Source: Basidiobolus meristosporus CBS 931.73 (Eukaryota; Basidiobolomycota; Basidiobolomycetes; Basidiobolales; Basidiobolaceae). Taken from it: a stretch of 42,768 bases of DNA. The translations under genes and the position numbers were made by a program. The notes beneath the pieces are model-generated. The model was given only the letters and a program-made list of their open reading frames with translations. It was not told where the DNA came from and did not search any database. Location of the stretch: assembly GCA_002104905.1 (NCBI GenBank), contig MCFE01000713.1:1-42768 (forward strand), in the 5' to 3' direction. Shown one piece after another: positions 19,157 through 27,651 of the stretch (positions are counted from its first letter, which is position 1; every line of letters begins with the position of its first letter).

Positions 19157-19330
19157 TATGCCAGGTGTCTGTTGGGTGCAAGCCAAATTGTATACCTTTT
19201 GGTATGGAGTTCACCCAAAGAAGGAAGGAAACGCACCCACGAGAGGGACTAGAACCCAGCCGGGCCAAAGAAATGTTGACTGAGTAGTGAGAGGCATTTT
19301 GCGGATATTCAAGAGATGATCATGCCAAAG
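19157..19330. repeat. CpG-containing copy of the 16.2-kb repeat
   Basis: This is homologous to 16150-16285 plus 17021-17080, but continuous. Where this copy has GAAACGCACCCACGAGAGG, the 16-kb copy has GGTATGCACCTACAAGAGG. On the minus strand it holds GGTTCTAGTCC, close to a tRNA B box (GGTTCGANNCC), so a tRNA-derived SINE is possible. No clear A box was found. Confidence 0.5.
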
Positions 19331-20390
19331 GTGGTGGCAACGGAGCATATATAAAATGTCCCAAGAACACGTTCTGGTAACAATTCAATGCCAAACCAAG
19401 GATCTGTAATCCAACGTGGGAATACCAGCAAGAGAATCCATACTATCTATGGCCTGACCGAGGGAAGGATGGGCTATTCTGCTGCTGGGCCAACCGGGAT
19501 CCACGGTGGAACGGTTCACGTACTCATAGTAGAGGCGGTATTGAGCAGGTGGGGGATTTCAGGGTAGGCCCAATGACAATTGGCCTCTGTGCACCGCTCT
19601 CCAACACCTCGCGCTGCTCGTCCTCATTACTGGTGCGGGGAAAGTTCTATCGAAGCGCCGCTTCCCATCCAAAAGATAGTCCATTTCAGGGGATGTGATT
19701 CTCGGGTCACGAGAAGCAACTGGACTCCTACCCGATCACGAGCATGGTTCCCTCCAGTCATCATAAATCCTCACAGCCAGGTGGGCTTCCTCTAGTGCTT
19801 GGGGAATCTTTGGTGCTGCCCAATCGCCTGCCGACCGCGGAAAGGATCCTTCGGCCAGTTTAGCCAGTGAAGCCCGAATGGACCCCTGGACCAAAGCCTA
19901 TGATGCAGACAGTGATGGCGGGAATGATGAGGATGAGGATGAGGATGACGATGTGCTCCGTACATGGACACAACCACGGGACCAAGTCATTCCCCCCCCC
20001 ACCCAACTCACCTCCCTAATCCCGACGGTCAGAACACAAAAGGCAGAACCGCAGCGGGCGATTGGCGTGAAGAAATACCGGATTAGGGAGATGGGTGAAT
20101 GCGGAGTGGACCCAAATCCGGTTGGGTGGTGGTTGGGAATTACCATTACGAGCCTCGCGCTACGACACGAAGCGACTGTCCCAACGGGATTTGCCTCGAG
20201 TGTTTGGGATGATGCCATCCGGGTGAGGGAGGTGGCGAAATTCGGTGGGTGCACTAACAGGGGATCCTCACTGGGCTACGGGAGAAGGGTGTTCCATTTA
20301 TCATACATGGTTTGGCCAGCTGACCAGTAAATTCACATTACAGAGTGGAGAAGGACAACAATTACAAATATAGATATGATACAGCTCAGA
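19331..20390. other. Gene-poor boundary region with a Glu/Asp-codon microsatellite
   Basis: GC and CpG are clearly higher than to the left. A short GATGAGGATGAG-type microsatellite lies at about 19926-19955 and a poly-C run at 19992-20001. Overlapping open frames of 150 (plus, 19878-20330) and 118 codons (minus) owe part of their length to the microsatellite and show no domain. No gene is supported. Confidence 0.4.
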
Positions 20391-20470
20391 TCAATCTGGA
20401 CGTCCGCTTGAGAAGGGGAGGAAGGGGGGCGGGGACCTGGTGGAGGGGGTGAGGGAAGGGGGGTTCAGCA

Positions 20471-21052
20471 TCAGCATTCCAACAATGCGTCCAGGGTCAC
20501 AAAGAATGCCGCCATTAAAACAGATTGGAATTTCGGGTCGCGCATGGCAAGATCGCACAGATGGAGATCCCCGATGTTTTTCAACTGAGGCAATATCGCG
20601 GTTCGCCACCGGAATTCCGCCACGAGAGATCCGGTTCGGGGACAGATGCAGGCCATGTTCAGGTTCCCATACTCGTGACGCTTCCACAGGTACGTCTCGG
20701 CGTTCCACACGAACGAGTATTTCGTGGAGAACATGGACACCTTGGAGAGCTCCGTATGGAGGTTGATTTCGGGGCACTCAAGGCTGACCGCACGACGGAA
20801 CGCCCGTCGTCTGGCCACGATGGTCACCCCGTCGTTGGTCATGGCGAGATTGCGGTAGACCTGGTCGATTTGGTAGTAGATGTGGTGGGTGGTCTTTCGT
20901 TTGAGCACGTAGGTGGGCTGGGAGGGGTGAACTGGGTTCAGGAAGAGGTCGCGGGACAGAAAGGACTTTCTGTCCACGGTGAAGGCATGTTTGAGAGTCA
21001 ACTGCTTCTGGGCGAACGGCTCAGGAGCGGTGGAGCTACGGGAAAGAAACAT
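20471..21052 (-). CDS. Tubby-like/LURP-fold protein
   Basis: The frame encodes 193 residues without introns. After a 50-residue leader the sequence is a chain of short beta-strand-like pieces, as in tubby C-terminal/LURP-one-related folds: YVLKRKTTHHIYYQI, then MTNDGVTIVARRRAF, then MFSTKYSFVWNAETYLWKRH, then GSLVAEFRWRT. It ends in a hydrophobic helix-like stretch (VLMAAFFVTLDALL), which in this fold often forms the central helix of the barrel. Such proteins may bind phospholipids at the inner membrane face. No lipid-binding residues could be pinpointed. The start at 21052 is chosen because a TATA box lies 67 bp before it and the protein opens there. It lies 650 bp downstream of the 7TM-RGS gene on the same strand. 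The family call is inferred from pattern. Confidence 0.6.
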   Translation of the reverse strand: MFLSRSSTAPEPFAQKQLTLKHAFTVDRKSFLSRDLFLNPVHPSQPTYVLKRKTTHHIYYQIDQVYRNLAMTNDGVTIVARRRAFRRAVSLECPEINLHTELSKVSMFSTKYSFVWNAETYLWKRHEYGNLNMACICPRTGSLVAEFRWRTAILPQLKNIGDLHLCDLAMRDPKFQSVLMAAFFVTLDALLEC

Positions 21053-21119
21053 TACTGGTGGGGAGGAAGTTCGTCGGTAACTGTACGCTGAAGTTGGTCT
21101 CTGGCGTACGAAGATCCCC

Positions 21120-21126
21120 TTTTATA
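21120..21126 (-). promoter_or_regulatory. TATA box for the tubby-like gene
   Basis: The minus strand reads TATAAAA, 67 bp before the ATG at 21052. The spacing agrees with the other genes in this island. Confidence 0.5.
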
Positions 21127-21699
21127 TTGGCCTCATTTATCCGAATGAGCCATTGGTGCTGCTAATTGGGGGTTTGCAGGCGAGCGGTGTTAGCCAACTG
21201 GTCTCGGCTGGAAAAGACCAGCGGGATTCCCATCTATGGTGAATCCCTGAGAACAATGGTCGGCTGGATATTTCCGGGCCGATCCTGAGGAGCCAATTAT
21301 GGTGGGTTGACAAATATACCAGCCTGGTTTGATCCAAGGGATTTCTCTAGTTTTATTCCAACATTTGGTGAGGCGCGGTCGCACTAAGATTGCGTTTCTA
21401 ATAGGGGTTTAGCCCCGATGTTGGTGATGGCTCAACTATGGGTCCACTGGATGAATCCGCAGACGGGAGGGGGTGAGACGCTCCGGAACCGTAGTCTCTT
21501 GACTGCAGTTCACCAGGCTGACGTTTCCTTGGGTTTCGAGATATATACAGCTAGTGGGATAAATGGCCCAACGGAATTACTTTGACCCTGCAGCGCCATG
21601 GGATTCCATAAATTATAGGATCCAACCGCTAGGGTGGTGGGTATCGGACGAATGGTTTTGTCAGGATTTGGTCTGTATCGAAATTAGTGTTGTGGAGAG
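21127..21699. other. Intergenic region
   Basis: No gene is seen. It lies between two minus-strand genes and should hold the 3' end of the 7TM-RGS gene and the upstream control region of the tubby-like gene. The short open frames here have no recognisable content. Confidence 0.5.
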
Positions 21700-23010
21700 T
21701 CAGAGCCTGGCCTCAGCCAAATTCTGTTGCTCCATTTTGAGAAATCGTGGGTAGGTATACCGGAACATCAGGGAAAATATCTCGTCAAAAGCTCGGTCGA
21801 AGATGTTCAGCTGGACGTCGTTGGTCTGTATTCGACGGCGTATCTCTTTCGCCGTACCTGACTCCAGGTTCAGCTCAAATTCAGAGTCGATTGCAATGAA
21901 TGCGCTGCAGATACTATTGATCTCCAGGATCACCCAGGTGGGTAGTGTTCCCTCGTCAATGATGTCCGAGGTGTGGAGACGGAACTTCTGGATCCGTTCG
22001 AAGAACAGGACATTCTCCACACTGAAGTCGCGCTGCGAGAACCGCTTGAACACCTCGAACTGCTGCGGATCCTCTACCATCGATTCGAACGAGGACATCT
22101 TTGTGCTCTTTGTACTCGCTGCATCGGTCCCGCGCAACGCATCTATGGTGGGGAGGATGACACTGAAGACATGGCTGATCATCAGTGCCACGACGCTCCA
22201 GTGTGCGGCTGGAAATATCTTGATCACCTCTTTCAGTGCTGGAAGCGCCGCAAAGACGACGTACAAGATGAAGGCAACGACACCCAACGTGAAGTCTGCC
22301 ATCAGCTCTCGCTTGATCCCGTACGCATCGTTGACCCCTCGCAGCCAAGTTATGAAGAGTGGGCACAGGATGAACACGTAGAAGGCCGAGGTCAGGAAGA
22401 CCGGGATAAACTCCCATCCCACCAGACAGTTTCCAACGGCCATGGTTGGTGTGATCTGGAACTTGGTGGTGAATGCTTGGACAAGCAAGCTCAGGCCCAT
22501 CTGCAAGGCTAACGCACCCAGGATCAATCGGACGATGTACTTGGTGGTGAACTTCTCCCGATGCCTATAGTACCAGTTCTCATCAAGCACCATGGTCGGG
22601 GCGGTGAAGGCGGCATACTGCCTAGGGCTGAGATTGGACTTCTCCGGGCTAACGTTTATGTACTGGGTTCCCTTTGAGCCAGCGACCAGCTTCGCTTGGC
22701 TGAAATGATACAGAAAGGCAAGCCGCATGAATCGCCCTGCGACTGAGGTAAGCCATAGCGGCATCCCGATCGATGAGACCCAGATATTGAGGAAGCAAGG
22801 GAAGGTGTTGTAGGTCGGCTCTCGGCCGAGATAGAGTGTGGTGACCAACGAGTTCCCGATGGCCATAAGCACGGTGAGAGTGATGCTACGGTAGCGTATT
22901 GCTGGAGATTGGTATTGGGCGACAAACAGGAAAGTGGTGGAAAGCAGAATGAAATTCCAACCAATCGCCACTGAGTAATAGAGTTTCTGTGATAAAGTCC
23001 AGTTATCCAT
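21700..23010 (-). CDS. 7TM-RGS protein (RGS-A)
   Basis: This encodes 436 residues without introns. Seven hydrophobic segments can be placed near residues 11-33, 42-61, 70-101, 158-180, 199-223, 236-259 and 269-291. After a short Ser/Thr-rich linker (residues 299-308) an RGS domain covers about 316-432, with FEVFKRFSQRDFSVENVLFFE at its start and IFDRAFDEIFSLMFRYTYPRF at its end. RGS domains speed up GTP hydrolysis by G-alpha subunits. The 7TM-RGS layout is known from Arabidopsis RGS1 and fungal GprK-type receptors, in which the RGS part is cytoplasmic. It probably senses or modulates an external signal at the plasma membrane. The ligand is unknown. Two paralogues lie at 26512 and 30601. The start is supported by paralogue alignment (M.NW..SQ) and a TATA box 45 bp upstream. 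Confidence 0.88.
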   Translation of the reverse strand: MDNWTLSQKLYYSVAIGWNFILLSTTFLFVAQYQSPAIRYRSITLTVLMAIGNSLVTTLYLGREPTYNTFPCFLNIWVSSIGMPLWLTSVAGRFMRLAFLYHFSQAKLVAGSKGTQYINVSPEKSNLSPRQYAAFTAPTMVLDENWYYRHREKFTTKYIVRLILGALALQMGLSLLVQAFTTKFQITPTMAVGNCLVGWEFIPVFLTSAFYVFILCPLFITWLRGVNDAYGIKRELMADFTLGVVAFILYVVFAALPALKEVIKIFPAAHWSVVALMISHVFSVILPTIDALRGTDAASTKSTKMSSFESMVEDPQQFEVFKRFSQRDFSVENVLFFERIQKFRLHTSDIIDEGTLPTWVILEINSICSAFIAIDSEFELNLESGTAKEIRRRIQTNDVQLNIFDRAFDEIFSLMFRYTYPRFLKMEQQNLAEARL

Positions 23011-23055
23011 AGTAGTGGGAGGTAATTATCCATCCACCTACGAGTACCCCGCTAG

Positions 23056-23062
23056 TTTTATA
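23056..23062 (-). promoter_or_regulatory. TATA box for RGS-A
   Basis: The minus strand reads TATAAAA, 45 bp before the ATG at 23010. Confidence 0.5.
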
Positions 23063-23742
23063 GAGGAAGTTCCCAGATGCCATGCGCTCTTAACATTGCA
23101 AGTAAAAACAGTCACTGCGTTGGCATATTGATTAATGTCATCGGTATGTTAATACCTGCACTTACATATATCCCTTCATATTTTCTCAATGAACCACTTG
23201 ATGGGCTCACGAAATGCAATACGGCACCAACATGGTAGTGATCTAGAATATGGATGCACTGATATATGCAATGACTTACGCTAGTTAACAAATATCCATC
23301 CAGTCATCGCCCGACGGCGAAGATAGCATCGGCCTCGATGAGATTTGGTTTGCTGGCTGGCCTTCACCATGCACCAACGCTCAGTTACTTGTATCATCAA
23401 ACTCGGAGGGCACTCGATGTTTGTGCCCAGTGCACCCTTTGCTCTACAATGCATCTCGATACGGAGCCGGCCTCCTCATGGGAGCTAGGTTTTTATCACT
23501 ACGCTACACACTACACCGTAGTCGACAGGCTTCAGTGCCTCGTAATCTTAATTGCCCAATGCTCTCCTGCGATATACCATACGGCATGAAATGAAAATAA
23601 ATTAAACAGCCGCCCAATGGCATTCCTTGTTGCTCAACCAGAATCCACTAATCGCAGCAGGCAATGCGTGTGGGTTGGAAGAAGTTTTGCCTCCTGCTAG
23701 ATCAAGTGGTGACTGCGATGCATCCTTACGAAACCTCCATGA
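23063..23742. other. Intergenic region
   Basis: No gene is supported. An 83-codon open frame at 23338-23589 has no recognisable content. The region has normal CpG content. Confidence 0.45.
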
Positions 23743-24500
23743 GTGGAGCAAACACATGCGGTCCTCCGCCTTGAGCAGTCGATACGTGCAGGTTTCGTGA
23801 AAGCAAGATCTGAATTAGATTGGAGACGTCTACGATGGCTGACCAGGCTAGCGATCAGCCAATCAACCCGCCATTGTCATCGAAGATCCTCCCCTGCTTG
23901 CATGTCTGAATCCACTGTGCACCACCAAATCCCTCGCGTCACAGCCAATGCTGCCGAGGGTATATTGCCGAAAACAGTCGACGACCGCATTGTTTCCTTC
24001 GCTAGCCAGCTGCCTGTTTTCCTTCGGCAAAGCAGCGCTACTGCCTCCGGCTCAGGCAGCAATTTGCAAGGACAGAGGCTACCTTTCCGGACGCTTCTGT
24101 GGATTTTGTCGATTCAATCAGTAACAGTAGAGGTGGCAAAGGACGAAACCCAGAGGATTAATTTCGCTATTCTTGGGTGAGCACCCCAACCAAGTAGCTC
24201 TGGTCAACCCAAAGCTCGCCAAAGGAAGCCCTGTCAGCGGTGATTGGAACCCTTTACACGGGATTTGTGGGTGGGTTTCTGAGGTGGAATCAGCCTTCCA
24301 TTGCTACATGGACCCTTCATATGGAATGGCTACTTTTGGGCTTGCTTCTCTCCAAACCCTTGGCCAAGGCAGCCAATAATCAATGCGCATTTACCCAGCA
24401 TGTAGATTGTACTCCATCAGAAGACGGGCTAGCAAATAGTCGCTTCCAATCTCGACATTTCAGACGATCTTCTGATGTTGATACTCCATCTCTTCGCTGA
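23743..24500 (+). CDS. Possible two-exon gene, unrecognised
   Basis: A 145-codon frame (23743-24180) is followed by an 86-codon frame (24240-24500). Splicing a 38-nt GT-AG intron at 24177-24214 would join them in phase (INFAILG to SPKEALSAVIGTLY). The second part has a hydrophobic stretch (MEWLLLGLLL). I recognise no domain, no TATA box is evident, and 38 nt is shorter than the firm introns here (54-64 nt). It may be a decayed gene or chance. Confidence 0.15.
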
Positions 24501-24786
24501 GTTGACCCTGCTCTCTAGGTAACATCGGCTGGGTCTTGTGTAATGCCAAATTGAGGAGACGGTGGTCATGAATTCCCTAATATGGGGGTCGGTTCAGTGC
24601 ATCCACTGATCTCCATGGATGTGGAAATTCGACCAAACCTAAATCCCCCTCCAATCATCTAGGTTGACTTCCATCGAACTTCCATAAGAAACGATGACAT
24701 CGGAGTCAACGAGGCCGCAACTACCTTTAGAAGAAGGCCAAAGCATAACAAATGGATCTAGAAGCGTGTAGTGGTGCTGCGAAATT

Positions 24787-24793
24787 TATATAA
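24787..24793 (+). promoter_or_regulatory. TATA box for the secreted Cys-rich gene
   Basis: The sequence TATATAA lies 35 bp before the ATG at 24829, which makes a very short 5' leader. Confidence 0.55.
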
Positions 24794-24828
24794 ACTTGGG
24801 TGGAACCCTCCAGCAAGACACACATAAA

Positions 24829-25494
24829 ATGAAACTCAACCTCACCACCTTGTTGCTTGCTACTGCCTTAACCAGCCTCGCCAGTACTCGCGCGGAAGAC
24901 CGGAGCTGTTGGCGAAGTTGTAGTGGTGATGCCACCTGCTTAGCACAGTGTGATTCTCAGCTCCAGGGAATCGGGGATTGTAAGTCCAAGTGCAACTTCA
25001 GTAACCCCACTCAAGGGCGGGAGTGCATCCAAGCCTGCGTCCAACATCACGTACTGGAAACTCCTGGCGCCGGTGGTGCCTCTCAAACACCCACACCCAC
25101 CTCCAGTACCACGGGGACAGCCGGCCAGCTGCACCATACCGACAGCCATGGACATACCAACTGCTGGAGATCCTGTAATGGTAACAGTCAGTGCCTTGAC
25201 AAGTGCGACCAGCAAGTTGCAGGGATTGGAGAATGCAAGGCCCGTTGTGATTTCTCCAGCCCTGCAAAGGGTGTGGAATGCATCAAGAAATGCCGGGACG
25301 ACCACGTTTTCCAAAGCCCATCCGACAATGCCACTGGCGGTACTGGAGCACCAACAGAAAAGACCACCTCCTCTGGGGATCAGTCAAAATCTACCAACAG
25401 CGCAGCGGTCAGTCCGAACACTTCATCTACCCTAGCCATCTACTCCTCCCTATTAGCCGGATGCGCGCTTCTTGCCACCCTAAATGTCTTCTAA
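24829..25494 (+). CDS. Secreted GPI-type protein with two 8-cysteine modules
   Basis: The frame encodes 221 residues. A signal peptide (LTTLLLATALTSLAS, cut near residue 22) is followed by two homologous modules at residues 27-75 and 112-160. Each has eight cysteines with identical spacing: C-x3-C-x5-C-x3-C-x9-C-x3-C-x10-C-x3-C. This gives four CxxxC pairs per module. CxxxC pairs usually sit on helices, so a disulfide-pinned helical fold is likely. A Thr/Pro/Ser-rich linker (about 80-105) and a Ser/Thr-rich stalk (165-200) could carry O-glycans. The tail ends in a hydrophobic segment (SSLLAGCALLATLNVF), as in GPI-anchored proteins. The protein is therefore probably on the cell surface. I do not recognise the family. 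The Met at 24829 is preferred over one 11 codons earlier because it begins a proper signal peptide and fits the TATA spacing. Confidence 0.8.
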   Translation: MKLNLTTLLLATALTSLASTRAEDRSCWRSCSGDATCLAQCDSQLQGIGDCKSKCNFSNPTQGRECIQACVQHHVLETPGAGGASQTPTPTSSTTGTAGQLHHTDSHGHTNCWRSCNGNSQCLDKCDQQVAGIGECKARCDFSSPAKGVECIKKCRDDHVFQSPSDNATGGTGAPTEKTTSSGDQSKSTNSAAVSPNTSSTLAIYSSLLAGCALLATLNVF

Positions 25495-25529
25495 GTTGTA
25501 AGCCACCTAACCCATATAGCATATTTACA

Positions 25530-25535
25530 AATAAA
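25530..25535 (+). terminator. Poly(A) signal AATAAA after the Cys-rich gene
   Basis: AATAAA lies 36 bases after the stop codon. Confidence 0.45.
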
Positions 25536-25949
25536 TCACTTGAACCCGAGTAACACGCAGCATCAGCAAATGATTGCCTTATTGGTGGGGATGCGGTTTG
25601 TGATGTCACGTTGTACGACTCCCATGTAGGAAGGATTATGCTTGTCGAGAGTGCGGCTTACCATTTGGGAAAGATTGACATCATTCGTGTTGGTTTATTT
25701 TGCCAGATTGGGGTTTCCTCATTGGAGGAGGAGTTAAGCTTCAATCAACACCCATATATATGGCTGCTTAATGACGACATCGCTCTAGAGCGTAGCTAGT
25801 GAGTCAACAGCATGGGATGAATGTATTGGTGTATGTAATACATACAACTCTGGTAAATCATTTTGGTGAACCAAAAGATGTCCCTAATTTGACTCCGAAG
25901 GGTTCCTTTTCTGAGCAGTCATCCAGCAGGGATATCGAGTGGGGCTGGG
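25536..25949. other. Intergenic region
   Basis: No gene is seen. It separates the Cys-rich gene from a decayed LRR-type sequence. Short open frames only. Confidence 0.45.
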
Positions 25950-26400
25950 AGATTCAGTAATCGAATCCGGGGCAAGTTCAAGTAAGCCACCTTTTCCGAA
26001 CTCGCATATTTCTGGTGAGCCTCAACGGTCAATGGATGAAGTAGAGTTTCCAAAAAAATCGCCGATCGGATATTGATCCAGATACAGTTCCTTCAGGGAT
26101 GGCAATGCGCCTAGTTGAGAAATTGACCGATTATTCTACACGTAATAGGAATTCAGCGCATGTGCAGCCTAGCCAACAATGCCGGTGATCTAACCTACGG
26201 TTCCAGGGGGCACATGCATTCCATACCGTCATAACCAGCCAATGTCAGTGCGCGAAGGCAGTCGGAAGGGCACTTGAACACGGAGTGGGGATAGCAAATA
26301 GCGTTAGTATATGTCCAAGAGGAGTAAGCATCATTCTCCAGATTTCCAAGTCCCCTGCAGTGCACGAGTAAAGCAAACGGTAGTTACATAAACTGGTCAA
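25950..26400 (-). pseudogene. Degraded leucine-rich-repeat protein gene
   Basis: On the minus strand the frame at about 26362-26210 reads LGNLENDAYSSWTYTNAIC, then FKCPSDCLRALTLAGYDGM and a short Cys pair, like the N-terminal cap of an extracellular LRR protein. Further on, about 26125-26060 reads ISQLGALPSLKELYLDQYPIG, a good LRR unit (LPSLKELYLDQ). Stops and frame changes separate the pieces, so the gene is broken or fragmentary. It lies just upstream of RGS-B on the opposite strand. Confidence 0.4.
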
Positions 26401-26511
26401 CGGCAGCCTCAACAGGTTATCAGGCTACAAGCCAGTCCTTCTCGCCTCGATTCATTTCATACTATTACAGCTGAAATTAATCCCAACTGGGTATCGTAGA
26501 ATTCAGTGCCG

Positions 26512-27297
26512 ATGGAAAACTGGTCGATGTCACAAAGGGTGCACTACCCATTAGCACTTTTATGGAATATTGTTCTTCTTTCCACCACTTTCCTGTTTGT
26601 TGCCCAATACCTATCTCCAGCAATACGCTACCGTAGCATCACTCTCACTGTGCTTATGGCCATCGGGAACTCGTTGGTCACCACACTCTATCTCGGCCGA
26701 GAGCCGACCTACAACACCTTCCCTTGCTTCCTCAATATCTGGGTCTCATCGATCGGGACGCCGCTGTGGCTTACCTCAGTCGCAGGGCGATTCGTGCGGC
26801 TTGCCTTTCTGTATCATTTCAGCCAAGCGAAGCTGGTCGCTGGCTCAAAGGGAGCCCAGTACATACACGTTGGCCCAGAGAAGTCCAATCTTAGCCTTGA
26901 GCAGTATGCCGAGTCGATGGTAGAGGATCCGCAGCAGTTCGAGGTGTTCAAGCGGTTCTCGCAGCGCGACTTCAGTGTGGAGAATGTCCTGTTCTTCGAA
27001 CGGATCCAGAAGTTCCGTCACCACACCTCGGACATCATCGGCGAGGGAACACTACCCACCTGGGTGATCCTGGAGATCAATAGTATCTACAGTATATTCT
27101 TTGCAGCTGACTCTGAGTTCGTATTAAACCTGGAGGCGCTGACGGTGAGAGAGATTCGGCATCGATTCCAAACCGGAGGGATCTGCCCGGACATATTTAA
27201 CAGGGCCCTCAATGAGATTCGTACGCTGATATTTCGGTACACATACGCTAGATACGTCAGGCTGGGTCAACAAGGTCTCGCCAAAACCGTACTCTAG
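26512..27297 (+). CDS. Shortened RGS paralogue with three membrane segments (RGS-B)
   Basis: This encodes 261 residues without introns. It aligns with RGS-A without gaps, except that RGS-A residues 134-308 (525 bp) are absent: QYA is joined directly to ESMVEDPQQF. TM1-TM3 and the whole RGS domain (FEVFKRFSQRDFSVENVL through FRYTYARYV) remain, while TM4-TM7 and the linker are gone. Removal of four segments keeps the predicted cytoplasmic side of the RGS domain. The middle of the gene (about 26580-27085) is almost identical to RGS-A at DNA level, while both ends have diverged, which suggests gene conversion. No TATA box is evident upstream, unlike its neighbours, so expression is uncertain. It could be a membrane-tethered regulator or a pseudogene in the making. 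The start is set at MENWS by alignment; a Met two codons earlier is possible. Confidence 0.8.
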   Translation: MENWSMSQRVHYPLALLWNIVLLSTTFLFVAQYLSPAIRYRSITLTVLMAIGNSLVTTLYLGREPTYNTFPCFLNIWVSSIGTPLWLTSVAGRFVRLAFLYHFSQAKLVAGSKGAQYIHVGPEKSNLSLEQYAESMVEDPQQFEVFKRFSQRDFSVENVLFFERIQKFRHHTSDIIGEGTLPTWVILEINSIYSIFFAADSEFVLNLEALTVREIRHRFQTGGICPDIFNRALNEIRTLIFRYTYARYVRLGQQGLAKTVL

Positions 27298-27583
27298 CCA
27301 AGCCCTTGACGGCAAATCCCTTTTTTAAGAAACCCCACACACCCACTATGCAAAGTTGATATTACCACTTGCTGAATCTGACCTACCGTGCGATCGTTGA
27401 TGTACCTTTGGACTGCTATACATGATAGAAGGGCTTGTTGGGTTCCTTGGGCTACCAGAGTATTCATGAAGCTATTTACAATACAGTATTTGCAAACAGT
27501 TGTATTTCATACTCGTTACACCGTAAATTCATCCGAGACCATCGAGTGCGAGTACCTCGATTTAGTTATGGAATGTCAAAATG

Positions 27584-27589
27584 TTTATT
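27584..27589 (-). terminator. Poly(A) signal for the guanine deaminase gene
   Basis: AATAAA on the minus strand, 62 bases after the stop codon at 27652. Confidence 0.45.
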
Positions 27590-27651
27590 GAATGGGTTGC
27601 TCAGTCTAGCCAAGAGTCAGTCCAGCCTGTCCGACTCGGCTGATGGCCGGT

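Noticed and set aside
18647-19186. 179-codon minus frame considered as a host gene
   Set aside because: It spans the CpG boundary, overlaps a repeat, has no domain and no promoter signal.
19878-20330. 150-codon acidic open frame
   Set aside because: Its Asp/Glu run is made by a GAT/GAG microsatellite, the opposite strand is equally open, and no domain is seen.
20525-21091. 188-codon plus frame opposite the tubby-like gene
   Set aside because: Composition is Gly/Arg/His-rich as expected for an antisense shadow of a GC-rich gene. The minus frame has the better protein pattern and a TATA box.
21803-22512. Long plus-strand frames opposite RGS-A
   Set aside because: They are antisense shadows of a clear 7TM-RGS gene and show no family pattern of their own.
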